A DNA stretch of 64,000 bases from Microbacterium horticulturae (GTDB lineage: Bacteria > Actinomycetota > Actinomycetes > Actinomycetales > Microbacteriaceae), in the NCBI RefSeq assembly GCF_029094505.1, contig NZ_CP119108.1:1-64000 (forward strand). Reading direction: 5' to 3'. The notes below the pieces were generated by a model that saw only the letters and a list, made by a program, of their open reading frames with translations, had not been told where the DNA came from and did not search any database. A program made the position numbers and the translations under genes. This document shows positions 47,243 through 55,352 of this stretch, piece by piece (the stretch's first letter is position 1; each line of letters starts with the position of its first letter).

Positions 47243-47596
47243 ATCGCCTCCTCGGTCTGTCGGTTAGTTACTCGACTAATGAACCACCGGACCGGGCCGA
47301 TGTCAAGAGTGGATGTCTGGGCAGGTTGCGAAGCTCTATAGATTGACATAACGTTGATAGAAGGGCCGCACCGCTGTGTGCCGAGCCCTGACGACCAGTC
47401 CGCGGCCGTGTCGTCGCCCCTGGGGTGTTCTGATACGGGCGTATGGTCGACGGTCTGGGCGACAGACCCGATGTGTGTCGCCGACGTGTTTCCGCTACAA
47501 GGCATCCAACGGTGAATGCTGTGCGAAACGCTGAAGATCGTCACCCGGGCGCAACCGATGCAGTCGAGTTGGCAGCGACTGCGGAGGCCAAGCAAC
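47243..47596. other. Divergent gap of 354 bp
   Basis: Besides the operator at 47264 it includes an AT-rich patch (about 47334-47360, with TATAGATTGACATAACG) that could hold a promoter element TTGACA at 47344; no matching -10 was clear. The rest before the glycine betaine ATPase gene has no recognisable gene. Confidence 0.45.
47264..47279. promoter_or_regulatory. Operator for the YtrA-like regulator
   Basis: TTAGTTACTCGACTAA: arms TTAGT and ACTAA around a six-base centre, 21 bases before the start of the operon. YtrA-type operators have this kind of short TA-rich dyad. Good position for autorepression. Confidence 0.6.
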
Positions 47597-48922
47597 GTGA
47601 CAATCCCACCAGCAGTCGAGGCCAAGGGCCTCTACAAAGTCTTCGGGCGCACCCCGAAAGACGTCGTCCGCCGCTTGAAGTCCGGCGAGAGCCGTGCACA
47701 GGTGGCGGATGCCGGAACGGCAGCCGTCATCGACGCGAGCTTCACGGTGCAGCCCGGCGAGATCTTCGTGATCATGGGCCTGTCGGGGTCGGGTAAGTCG
47801 ACGATCATCCGCATGCTCAACGGCCTGCTCCAGCCCAGCGCGGGCGAGGTGCTCGTCCAGGGGGCCAACGTCACCACGGCGAGCCCGAGCGAGCTGCGCG
47901 GCATCCGTCGCCAGTCCATGTCGATGGTGTTCCAGCACTTCGCGCTGCTGCCGCACCGCAGCGTGCTCGACAACGCCGCCTATGGCCTCGAGATCCAGGG
48001 CGTCGGCAAGACCGAGCGTCGCGAGCGCGCTCGCGAGATCCTCACCAAGGTGGGGCTCGGCGACCGCATCGACGCGATGCCCGATGAGCTGTCGGGTGGC
48101 ATGAAGCAGCGCGTGGGCCTGGCCCGCGGGCTTGCGGCGGGCACCGACATCCTGCTCATGGACGAGGCGTTCTCCGCGCTCGACCCGCTGATCCGCCGTG
48201 AGCTGCAGGAGCAGCTCGTCGAGCTGCAGCAGGAACTCGGCCGCACGATCATCTTCATCACGCACGATCTGAACGAGGCCATGTTCCTCGGCGACCGCAT
48301 CGCGGTCATGCGCGACGGGCGCATCGTGCAGAACGGCACGCCCGAAGAGATCCTCACCGATCCCGCCAACGACTACGTGGCCCAGTTCGTGCAGGACGTC
48401 GACCGTGCCCGGGTGCTCACCGCCAGCGGCGTCATGGAGCGTCCGCTGGCCGTGCCGGTCTCGGCCGGCATCCGCGGCGCGCTGCGCGTCATGCGCGAAG
48501 AGCAGGTCGGCGAGGTCTACGTCGTCGAGAACCGCAAGCTCGTGGGCGTGGTCACCGACCGGGCCGTGATCCACGCGGTCAAGGGCGGCACGACCGATCT
48601 GCGCACTATCGCGGACCGGTCGGTGCGCGGCGTCGGACCCGACGAACTGCTCACCGACATCGTCGAGCAGGCCGTCGGCAGCCCCGTGCCGCTGCCGGTG
48701 GTCGGCGAGGGTGGACGCCTGCTCGGGGTCATCCCGCGCATCACCTTGCTCGCCGCGCTCGGCAACGTGCCCGCCACCACGCAGTCGATGCCGATCATCC
48801 CGGCCACCGCGCTCGAGCTCGCGGCCGAGATCGGCCGGCTCGAACCCGGTGCCCTCGCGCACGCGGCCGGAGGCGCCCCCGCCGACACGGCTGTGGCCGC
48901 GACGGAAGGAGGCGACCACTGA
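47597..48922 (+). CDS. proV: Glycine betaine/proline ABC transporter ATPase (ProV/OpuAA)
   Basis: The 441-aa ATPase of an osmoprotectant importer. Walker A is MGLSGSGKST, signature LSGGMKQRVGLARGLA, Walker B ILLMDEAFSALDPLIRRELQ, switch FITHDLNEAMFLG. After about 290 come two CBS domains (VPVSAGIRGALRVMREEQVGEVYVVENRKLVGVVTD and the second near GVGPDELLTDIVEQ), which sense ionic strength in OpuA. GTG 47597 gives MTIPPAVEAKGLYKVFG; the frame is open upstream with less typical sequence. Coupled to the permease by a TGATG overlap. Confidence 0.93.
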   Translation: MTIPPAVEAKGLYKVFGRTPKDVVRRLKSGESRAQVADAGTAAVIDASFTVQPGEIFVIMGLSGSGKSTIIRMLNGLLQPSAGEVLVQGANVTTASPSELRGIRRQSMSMVFQHFALLPHRSVLDNAAYGLEIQGVGKTERRERAREILTKVGLGDRIDAMPDELSGGMKQRVGLARGLAAGTDILLMDEAFSALDPLIRRELQEQLVELQQELGRTIIFITHDLNEAMFLGDRIAVMRDGRIVQNGTPEEILTDPANDYVAQFVQDVDRARVLTASGVMERPLAVPVSAGIRGALRVMREEQVGEVYVVENRKLVGVVTDRAVIHAVKGGTTDLRTIADRSVRGVGPDELLTDIVEQAVGSPVPLPVVGEGGRLLGVIPRITLLAALGNVPATTQSMPIIPATALELAAEIGRLEPGALAHAAGGAPADTAVAATEGGDH

Positions 48923-49833
48923 TGGACATCCCCCGCATTCCTCTCGGCGACTGGGTCGAGACCTTCATCGGTTGGGTCATCGACGTCTTCGGCGGCTTCT
49001 TCGACGTCGTATCGACGGTCTTCTCCGGCTTCTACGACGGAGTCGACTGGCTGCTGGCCACGCCGCCGTTCTGGGCGATCATCATCGTGATCGCCGCGAT
49101 CGGGTGGCTCGCCAAGGGCTGGAAGCTCGCCGTCGGCGCGATCATCGGTCTGCTGGTGATCGCCGTGCTCGACCAGTGGGAGAACGCGATGGACACCCTC
49201 GCGCTCACCATCGTCGCCGTGGTCATCGCGCTCATCATCGCGATCCCGGTCGGCATCTGGGCCGCCAAGTCGCAGACGGTGTCGGCGACTGTGCGACCGA
49301 TCCTCGACTTCCTCCAGACGATGCCCGCCTTCGTCTACCTGATCCCCGCGATCTTCCTGTTCGGCGTCGGCGTCGTGCCCGGCATGGTCGCGACCGTGCT
49401 GTTCGCGGTCGCCCCCGGCGTACGTCTCACCGAGCTGGGGATCCGCGGCGTCGATCAAGAGGTCGTCGAAGCCGGCAACGCTTTCGGCGCGACACCCGGC
49501 CGCATCCTGCGACAGATCCAGCTGCCGCTGGCGATGCCTTCGATCATGGCCGGCGTCAACCAGGTCATCATGCTCGCCCTGTCGATGGCGGTCATCGCCA
49601 GCATGGTCGGCGGACCGGGCCTGGGCAAGGACATCATCCAGGCACTGAGCCGTACCGACATCTCGCTCGGCTTCGAGGCCGGTCTGGCCGTCGTCATCAT
49701 CGCGATGATCCTCGACCGCATCACCAGCGGCTTCGGCGATGCGAAGCGCTCGCGCAGGCGGGCGCAGGTAGCGACCGCAATGGACGAGGCACCCGACGCC
49801 GGCACCGAGACCGTCGTGGTCCACGCCGGCTAG
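48922..49833 (+). CDS. proW: Glycine betaine/proline ABC permease (ProW/OpuAB)
   Basis: Permease of 303 aa with about seven helices. Its EAA-type loop (GIRGVDQEVVEAGNAFGATPGRILRQIQLPLAMPSIMAGVNQVIMLALSMAVIASMVGGPGLG) is the ProW/OpuAB signature. N-terminal stretch of about 45 residues is amphipathic (DWVETFIGWVIDVFGGFFDVV). It works with the CBS-containing ATPase and the lipoprotein binding protein encoded next. Confidence 0.95.
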   Translation: MDIPRIPLGDWVETFIGWVIDVFGGFFDVVSTVFSGFYDGVDWLLATPPFWAIIIVIAAIGWLAKGWKLAVGAIIGLLVIAVLDQWENAMDTLALTIVAVVIALIIAIPVGIWAAKSQTVSATVRPILDFLQTMPAFVYLIPAIFLFGVGVVPGMVATVLFAVAPGVRLTELGIRGVDQEVVEAGNAFGATPGRILRQIQLPLAMPSIMAGVNQVIMLALSMAVIASMVGGPGLGKDIIQALSRTDISLGFEAGLAVVIIAMILDRITSGFGDAKRSRRRAQVATAMDEAPDAGTETVVVHAG

Positions 49834-49946
49834 CGGCATCCACTCTTCGGCGCCCGGGCCACCACCCGAGACGCCGACATGCCCGCGAACCGCGCGGGCC
49901 TCCCCAACACCCGTGGACAGCACGCGGGAGGAAAGGAATCAATCAC

Positions 49947-50858
49947 ATGAAGAAGCGCACACTGCTCGGCGCCCTCGCCATGGGCGTGGCCGCCAGCGTG
50001 GCCCTCGTCGGCTGCGCGAGCGGCACCGGCGACAGCGCCGGCTCCGGCTCCGGCTCGGGCGACGCCCAGAGCAAGAAGATCACGGTCGGCGTGTTCAACG
50101 GCTGGCCCGAGGGCGAGGCCGTCTCATACCTGTGGCAGGCCGTCCTCGAGAAGCAGGGCTACGACGTCAAGCTCGAGTACGCCGACGCCGGCCCGGTCTT
50201 CGCGGGCCTGGCCAAGGGCGACTATGACGTGACGTTCGACGCCTGGCTGCCCACCACGCACGCCAGCTACTTCGAGCAGTACGGCGACGACCTCGTCAAG
50301 GTCGGTGCCTGGAACAACGACGCCAAGCTGACCCTCACGGTCAACGCCGACGCGCCGATCGACTCGATCGACGAGCTCGCCGCGAACGCCGACAAGTTCG
50401 ACAACCGGATCATCGGCATCGAGCCGGGCGCGGGCCTGACCGAGGCGATGGAGAAGAAGGTCATCCCCCAGTACGGACTGGATGACATGGACTTCATCAC
50501 CTCGTCGACGCCGGCCATGCTTGCCGAGCTGAAGAAGGCGCTCGACGCCGACGAGGACATCGTCGTGACGCTGTGGCGCCCGCACTGGGCGTACGACGCC
50601 TACGACCTGAAGGACCTCAAGGACCCGAAGGGCGCGCTGGGCGATGCCGAGTCGATCAACACGGTGACCCGCACGGGCTTCGCCGACGACCAGGCCGAGG
50701 CCAACAAGTGGTTCACGGCGTTCAAGATGGACTCTGACCTGCTGTTCTCGCTCGAGAACGTGATGTTCCGCGAGGACCACAAGCAGAGCGAGTACCCCGA
50801 GATCGTCAAGAAGTGGATGGCCGACAACCAGGACTTCGTCGACTCCATGACCAAGTAG
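49947..50858 (+). CDS. proX: Glycine betaine-binding lipoprotein (ProX/OpuAC)
   Basis: Substrate-binding lipoprotein of 303 aa. Signal peptide MKKRTLLGALAMGVAASVALVGCASG with lipobox LVGC; a Gly/Ser linker; then the OpuAC fold (KKITVGVFNGWPEGEAVSYLWQAVLEKQGYDVKLEYADAGPVFAGLAKGDYDVTFDAWLPTTHASYFEQY) with Trp residues suited to a quaternary ammonium cage (FDAWLP, LWRPHWAYD). AGGAAAGG precedes ATG 49947. Ends the osmoprotectant operon; a hairpin at 50919 follows. Confidence 0.95.
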   Translation: MKKRTLLGALAMGVAASVALVGCASGTGDSAGSGSGSGDAQSKKITVGVFNGWPEGEAVSYLWQAVLEKQGYDVKLEYADAGPVFAGLAKGDYDVTFDAWLPTTHASYFEQYGDDLVKVGAWNNDAKLTLTVNADAPIDSIDELAANADKFDNRIIGIEPGAGLTEAMEKKVIPQYGLDDMDFITSSTPAMLAELKKALDADEDIVVTLWRPHWAYDAYDLKDLKDPKGALGDAESINTVTRTGFADDQAEANKWFTAFKMDSDLLFSLENVMFREDHKQSEYPEIVKKWMADNQDFVDSMTK

Positions 50859-50918
50859 GTCCGCTGCGTCGTTGAGCGAGGGCTGCAGGCCCGAGCCGAA
50901 ACGACCGCTGCAGGGCCC

Positions 50919-50953
50919 AGGGGCCGGTATCCCGTTCGCGGGGTGCCGGCCCT
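50919..50953 (+). terminator. Hairpin after the glycine betaine operon
   Basis: AGGGGCCGGTATCCC pairs with GGGGTGCCGGCCCTT around GTTCGC, 60 bases after the proX stop. A GC-rich stem without T-run, typical of actinobacteria. Confidence 0.6.
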
Positions 50954-51013
50954 TCGTCGTGCCTGGGCGAGGGAGGGGGTGGATGCTGCGGCACGCGGCG
51001 TCAGGGCGCTGCG

Positions 51014-51073
51014 ATTCAGTCGTCGCGTATTACCGTTTTTCGCGACGGAAACGGTCATTCGTGACGACCGAAC
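51014..51073. repeat. 60-bp palindromic repeat, copy B
   Basis: Same structure as 36563-36622: CAGTCGTCGC, TACCGTTTT, AACGGTCAT, GTGACGACCGAAC. It lies between the proX terminator and the TetR gene (243-bp gap, nothing else recognised). Confidence 0.88.
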
Positions 51074-51101
51074 GAGAGGCGGGATGCCGTAGCCGACGGC
51101 C

Positions 51102-51728
51102 TCAGCGCAGGCCGCCGGTGCCGACCAGGCGCCACCAAGCCTCGACCATCACGTCGAACTCGGGCGCGGTGTCGATGTCGAAGCCGCCGTTACGCATCCA
51201 GTACAGGGCGGTCTGGTCGAGGTTCGCAAAGGCGAGTTCGCCGCGGAAGTGCCGCGCGGCCGGATCGAACCGGTCCGCGGCATCCAGCCCCTCCACGACG
51301 TCGGCGACGACCTCCTCGACCCACGCGTAGAACAGCGTACGGATGTCGGGATCCACCGCGGCGGCTTCGGTCGCCGCGATGATGTAGGGACGGATGCGCG
51401 GCCAGCGCCTCGCCTGATTGAGCAGCCAATCGGCCAGGAGGCCGCGTGAGCCGATCCGTACGGCGTCGACGAGGGGGCTCGCCGTCGAACCCCCTGTGTC
51501 GGGACGCGCGCGCCGATCGAGGATCTCATTCAGCTCCCCGATCAGGGCGCGCATGAGGTCCTGGCGCGACTCGAAATGGGCGTAGAACGTGACGCGCGTG
51601 GTGCCGGCGCCGGTCGCGATGTCATCGATCGTTGTGGCTACGTAGCCGTTGGTGACGAAGAGATCGAGAGCCACCTCAAGCAGCCGCTTACGCGTGGATT
51701 CTTTCTGCTTCTGCCGGAGGTTGGCCAT
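51102..51728 (-). CDS. TetR-family regulator of the accessory block
   Basis: The 208-aa regulator has an N-terminal helix-turn-helix (RLLEVALDLFVTNGYVATTIDDIATGAGTTRVTFYAHFESRQDLMRAL) and a helical C-terminal ligand domain of about 150 residues rich in Trp/Tyr (WRLVGTGGLR, WMRNGGFDID). Divergent from the MFS-SDR pair. Two matching operators, at 51775-51799 and 54313-54349, make it the likely controller of both operons. Ligand unknown, perhaps a substrate of the operon. ATG 51728. Confidence 0.92.
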   Translation of the reverse strand: MANLRQKQKESTRKRLLEVALDLFVTNGYVATTIDDIATGAGTTRVTFYAHFESRQDLMRALIGELNEILDRRARPDTGGSTASPLVDAVRIGSRGLLADWLLNQARRWPRIRPYIIAATEAAAVDPDIRTLFYAWVEEVVADVVEGLDAADRFDPAARHFRGELAFANLDQTALYWMRNGGFDIDTAPEFDVMVEAWWRLVGTGGLR

Positions 51729-51774
51729 GCCTGCGAGCCTAATCGCCCTCGATGCTCATCGGATCCCTCGTAAA

Positions 51775-51799
51775 TTGAGTTGACAGCGTGTAAGGTCAA
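51775..51799. promoter_or_regulatory. Operator 1: TetR-MFS intergenic region
   Basis: TTGAGTT, an 11-base spacer GACAGCGTGTA, then AGGTCAA. The spacer matches that of operator 2 (GACATGCTGTA), and TTGACA at 51780-51785 is also a good -35 box. It lies 47 bases before the TetR start and 67 before the MFS start. Confidence 0.6.
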
Positions 51800-51865
51800 G
51801 CTTCAGACTTGACGAAGCCACCGGCGAGGCCGCCGGCGGCAGAAGAGAACGAAGGAGTTCCTCCC

Positions 51866-53554
51866 ATGGTCGAAGCCACCGTCGAGGGCAGCGCCGGTTC
51901 ACCCGCCCGGTCGCCCCTCTCACAGGCGCGCACGCGCGCCACGCTCGTGACGGCGTTCCTGGCCGTCACCCTCGCGCAGATCGTGAACGCGTTGCCCGGC
52001 GCGCTCAACGGCACCTTCCAGGTGCAGTTCCACAACGGCGGCGTCGCCATCTCGAACGCCGAGCTGACCTGGATCTCGACGGCGTTCATGATCCCGCTGG
52101 TGTGCTTCGAGCTCACCTTCGGCATGCTCGGCGACCGCTTCGGTCGCCGTCGCCTGCTGTTCGTGGGTGCCGCCCTGGTCGTGATCGGCACGATCATCGA
52201 CGCGTCGGCGCCGCTCAGTGCCGTCTGGGTGATGTGGATAGGCCGCATCTTCGACGGCCTGGGCGCCGGCATCCTCTTCCCGATCTCGCTGTCGCTGGCG
52301 ACCTCGGTCTCGACCACGACCGCCGCCCGCGCGCGCAACATCGCGGCGTGGACGGGCTTCCTCTCCCTCGGCGCGGTGATCGCGCCCCTGCTCGGCGGGT
52401 TCACCGCGTCGGCGTTCACGAGCTTGAATGCCGACGGCACCGTCGCCTTCCCCGGCTGGCGCATCGCCTTCCTCGTGACCGCGGTGATCGCGGCCGTGGT
52501 GTTCGTCTGCAACTTCCGCTCACAGGAGTCGAAGGCGCCGACCGGGAAGCGCGTGGACGTGCCCGGTCAGATCACTCTCGCGCTCGGTCTCATCGCCCTG
52601 CTGACCGCCACGGCGCAGGGATCGGACGCCTTGGTCGGCTACGGCAACCCCTGGGTCATCGCCGGCTTCGTCGCGGGCGGTCTGCTGCTCGTCGCGTTCG
52701 TCGTCATCGAGCTGCGCTCCGACGCGCCGCTGCTGCACCTGTCGGTGTTCAAGAACCGCTCGTTCGCCGTCGCGTCGATCGTCGCCGTGGTGGGCATGTT
52801 CGCGTTCCTGACCTACTGCTTCTCGATGAGCATCTGGACGACCGGTCTGCAGCAGAACCCTGCATGGGTCAACGGCGTGCTCATGGTGTTCGTGCAGGCC
52901 CCTGCGTTCCTGTTGATCCCGCTGACCGGCATCCTGATCCACCGCGTCTCGCCGCGGTGGCTGCTGACGATCGGCTGCGCGCTGATGGCGGTCGGCTGCT
53001 ACTGGTACGCGACGCTGCCGCTCGCGAACGCCGATCACTCCCTGCCGAGCTGGACCGTCTACATCCTGCCGAGCCTGCTCGTGGGCCTCGGCTTCTGGCT
53101 CGTGATCGGATCGATCACCGCCGCCGCGGTCAACACTGTGCCGCCGGCGCAGGAGGGGCTCGCTTCCGCTGCGACGAACATGTTCCGCGACCTCGGCTTC
53201 TCGCTCGGTCCGATCGTGGGGGCGGCGATAGCGTTCGGCATCGGTGCCACCGTTTTCAGCGGCGCGTTCGCAGGCATCGCGACGAGCCTGGGACTACCGG
53301 CCGAGATGGTGGCGCAGCTGTCGCATGTGCCCCCCATGGGCTTCCTCTCCAGCGCCGAGCTGCAGCAGGCGGTCGGCGGCGTCGCCGGCGACGCCGCGGT
53401 GAACCAGGTCCTCGGCGCAGCTTCCGATGCGCTCGGCGAGGGCTTCCAGGGGGCGTTCCTCGTCGCGGGCATCGCGGCGACGGTCGCGATGCTGGCGGCC
53501 TTCTTCGGCCTGTTCCGCACGAAGGCGAGCGTCACGGTCGAGACGCAGCTGTGA
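51866..53554 (+). CDS. MFS transporter, 14-helix (DHA2-like)
   Basis: Membrane transporter of 562 aa, about 14 helices. N-terminal antiporter motif LPGALNGTFQVQF and motif A FGMLGDRFGRRRLLFVGAALV; motif C-like LSLGAVIAPLLGGF. ATG 51866 is used with AAGGAG nearby. Coupled by a GTGA overlap to the SDR gene. In a catabolic block it may import the substrate or export a toxic intermediate; the DHA2 motifs point to export. Confidence 0.92.
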   Translation: MVEATVEGSAGSPARSPLSQARTRATLVTAFLAVTLAQIVNALPGALNGTFQVQFHNGGVAISNAELTWISTAFMIPLVCFELTFGMLGDRFGRRRLLFVGAALVVIGTIIDASAPLSAVWVMWIGRIFDGLGAGILFPISLSLATSVSTTTAARARNIAAWTGFLSLGAVIAPLLGGFTASAFTSLNADGTVAFPGWRIAFLVTAVIAAVVFVCNFRSQESKAPTGKRVDVPGQITLALGLIALLTATAQGSDALVGYGNPWVIAGFVAGGLLLVAFVVIELRSDAPLLHLSVFKNRSFAVASIVAVVGMFAFLTYCFSMSIWTTGLQQNPAWVNGVLMVFVQAPAFLLIPLTGILIHRVSPRWLLTIGCALMAVGCYWYATLPLANADHSLPSWTVYILPSLLVGLGFWLVIGSITAAAVNTVPPAQEGLASAATNMFRDLGFSLGPIVGAAIAFGIGATVFSGAFAGIATSLGLPAEMVAQLSHVPPMGFLSSAELQQAVGGVAGDAAVNQVLGAASDALGEGFQGAFLVAGIAATVAMLAAFFGLFRTKASVTVETQL

Positions 53555-54312
53555 GCGTGCATCGCTTCGCCGGTCGATTGGCCATCGTCACCGGCGGCGC
53601 GCGCGGCATCGGCCGCGCCGTCGCCGGTCGGCTCGCCGACGAGGGCGCCGCGGTCGGGATCGTCGATCTCGATGCGGCCGCCGTCGACGGGGCCGTGGCC
53701 TCCCTGCGCGCTGGCGGTGCGACCGCTGCGGGCGCGGCCGCCGACGTGTCGGATGAGGATGCCGCGACCGCCGCGATCGGGGACCTCGTCGCAGCGCTCG
53801 GCGGTGTCGATGTGCTCGTCACGATGGCGGGTGTGTATCCGTGGGTGCCATTCGAGGCGATGTCGGCCGACGTGCTGCGGCGCGTGCTCGATGTGAATCT
53901 GGTCGGTACGCTCACCGCCGTCTTGTCGGTGATGCCGCACATGCGAACCGCGCGTTACGGGCGCATCGTCACGGTGGGATCGGGCACGTTCCTGATCGGA
54001 GCGCCTCCGCAGTCCGCGTATATCGCCTCGAAGGCTGGTGTCGTGGGGCTCACCCGCTCGCTCGCGAACGAGGGCGGGCCGGACGGGATCACCGCCAACT
54101 GCGTGCTGCCGGGGCTTATCGAGACCGAGCACCTGAAGGAGCAGCACGATGGCGCGGACGAGCTGTTCGCACAGGTCGTGCGGTCGCAGGCCGTGCCGCG
54201 TCGTGGCCGTCCCGCCGACGTGGCTGCCGCGGTCGCCTATCTCGCGAGCGAGGAGGCCGGCTTCGTCACTGGGCAGTCGCTGCTCGTCGGCGGGGGAGAC
54301 CGCTTCTTGTGA
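53551..54312 (+). CDS. Short-chain dehydrogenase/reductase
   Basis: NAD(P)-dependent oxidoreductase of 253 aa. Cofactor motif TGGARGIG with Asp after the second strand (VDLDAAAV, favouring NAD), MAGVYPWVPF, catalytic Ser in GSGTFLIG and Tyr-Lys in SAYIASKAGV, ending in the usual GFVTGQSLLVGGG. Start GTG 53551 overlaps the MFS stop. Substrate unknown, probably an alcohol or keto-ester in the pathway. Confidence 0.93.
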   Translation: MSVHRFAGRLAIVTGGARGIGRAVAGRLADEGAAVGIVDLDAAAVDGAVASLRAGGATAAGAAADVSDEDAATAAIGDLVAALGGVDVLVTMAGVYPWVPFEAMSADVLRRVLDVNLVGTLTAVLSVMPHMRTARYGRIVTVGSGTFLIGAPPQSAYIASKAGVVGLTRSLANEGGPDGITANCVLPGLIETEHLKEQHDGADELFAQVVRSQAVPRRGRPADVAAAVAYLASEEAGFVTGQSLLVGGGDRFL

Positions 54313-54349
54313 CGTCTACTCACTTGACATGCTGTAAAGTGAGTAGACG
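54313..54349. promoter_or_regulatory. Operator 2: palindrome before the hydrolase operon
   Basis: CGTCTACTCACTT, 11 bases GACATGCTGTA, AAGTGAGTAGACG: arms of 13 bases match exactly. It lies directly after the SDR stop and 36 bases before the first hydrolase start. TTGACA at 54324-54329 lies inside, so binding would hide a promoter. Same layout as operator 1. Confidence 0.75.
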
Positions 54350-54385
54350 CTGCGGCCCGGCCGCGACTCGATGGAGAGGAATCCA

Positions 54386-55351
54386 GTGAACGGCACAGTC
54401 CACACGGTGCTCGGCGACATCCCCGCCGACCAGCTGGGCGTCGTCGCGGTGCACGAAGCGCTGCTGTCGGTCGTCCCGGGGGCGCAATATGCGTATGACA
54501 TCCCCTTCGACCGCGCCGAGATCTTCGCCGAGCTCGCCGCGAAGCTTCGCGCGTTCGCTGCGGCCGGCGGCGGCGCGATCGTCGACGCGACCGGTATGTT
54601 CCACGGTCGCGATCTGCCGCTGTACGAGGCGCTCTCACGGGCGACCGGGGTGCACATCATCGCCTCGACGGGGCAGGGCCCCGAAGGCGAGCTGGGTGGC
54701 TACTTCCTCACGCCGCAGACCAACCCGCCCACGCCGTGGCCGGCCGAGCGCTTCGCCGAGCTGTATGCCCGCGAGATCACCGAGGGAATGGTCGTGCCGC
54801 GCGTCGAGCGGCGCGCAGCGGCGGGGCTCATCGCCACCGGTGCGACCCGCACGGGCATGACAGCCACCGAAGAGAGCCAGTTCCGCGGCTGTGCCCGCGC
54901 CGGGGCGGTCACGGGTGTCGCCCTGTCGATCCGGCATGGCACCGACGCGCTGCATGACCTGGGTGTGGTGCTCGACGCCGCCCTGCCCGCCGACCGCGTG
55001 GTCGTCGGCGGGCTCGACCGCGCCGACGCCATCGCGGCCGGCGCTCCCGCCGCCGTCGCCGGGGCGGGCGCGTACGTCGGCATCGACCACATCGGCCACT
55101 CCGGCGAGATCGATGACGCGGCCCGCGCGGCGCTGGTCGCGGGCCTCGTCGCCGCCGGACACGGCGACCGCGTCGTCCTCTCGTCATCGGCGACCGGCGT
55201 CGCGAAGGGCCATCACGACGCGGGCGTCTCGTTCTCCCACGTGCTCGAGGTCTTCGTGCCACTCCTGCAGGAGGCGGGAGTGCCGGATGACGGCATCCAC
55301 CGTCTTCTCGTCGACAATCCCGGTCGCCTGCTCGCCGTGAAGGAGGACTGA
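54386..55351 (+). CDS. Phosphotriesterase-family paralogue lacking metal ligands
   Basis: The 321-aa protein aligns end to end with the next gene product (NTVLG, VAVHE, ATG, DRV, DNPGRLLAV) and shares the PTE-like amidohydrolase barrel. Against its neighbour only the first ligand remains: HEH is HEA; the bridging Lys (AGIIKVG) is Ala (AGLIATG); THL is IRH; GHADD is GGLDR; SADAN is SSATG. A hydrolase of this type without its binuclear site should be inactive, suggesting a structural or regulatory role. GTG 54386 was chosen: GGAGAGGA lies before it and the N-terminus then matches the paralogue. An ATG at 54371 is less likely. Confidence 0.85.
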   Translation: MNGTVHTVLGDIPADQLGVVAVHEALLSVVPGAQYAYDIPFDRAEIFAELAAKLRAFAAAGGGAIVDATGMFHGRDLPLYEALSRATGVHIIASTGQGPEGELGGYFLTPQTNPPTPWPAERFAELYAREITEGMVVPRVERRAAAGLIATGATRTGMTATEESQFRGCARAGAVTGVALSIRHGTDALHDLGVVLDAALPADRVVVGGLDRADAIAAGAPAAVAGAGAYVGIDHIGHSGEIDDAARAALVAGLVAAGHGDRVVLSSSATGVAKGHHDAGVSFSHVLEVFVPLLQEAGVPDDGIHRLLVDNPGRLLAVKED

Positions 55352-55352
55352 T

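Noticed and set aside
47344..47360. Strong promoter TTGACA with TGATAG
   Set aside because: The two hexamers are only six bases apart, far too close for a -35/-10 pair.
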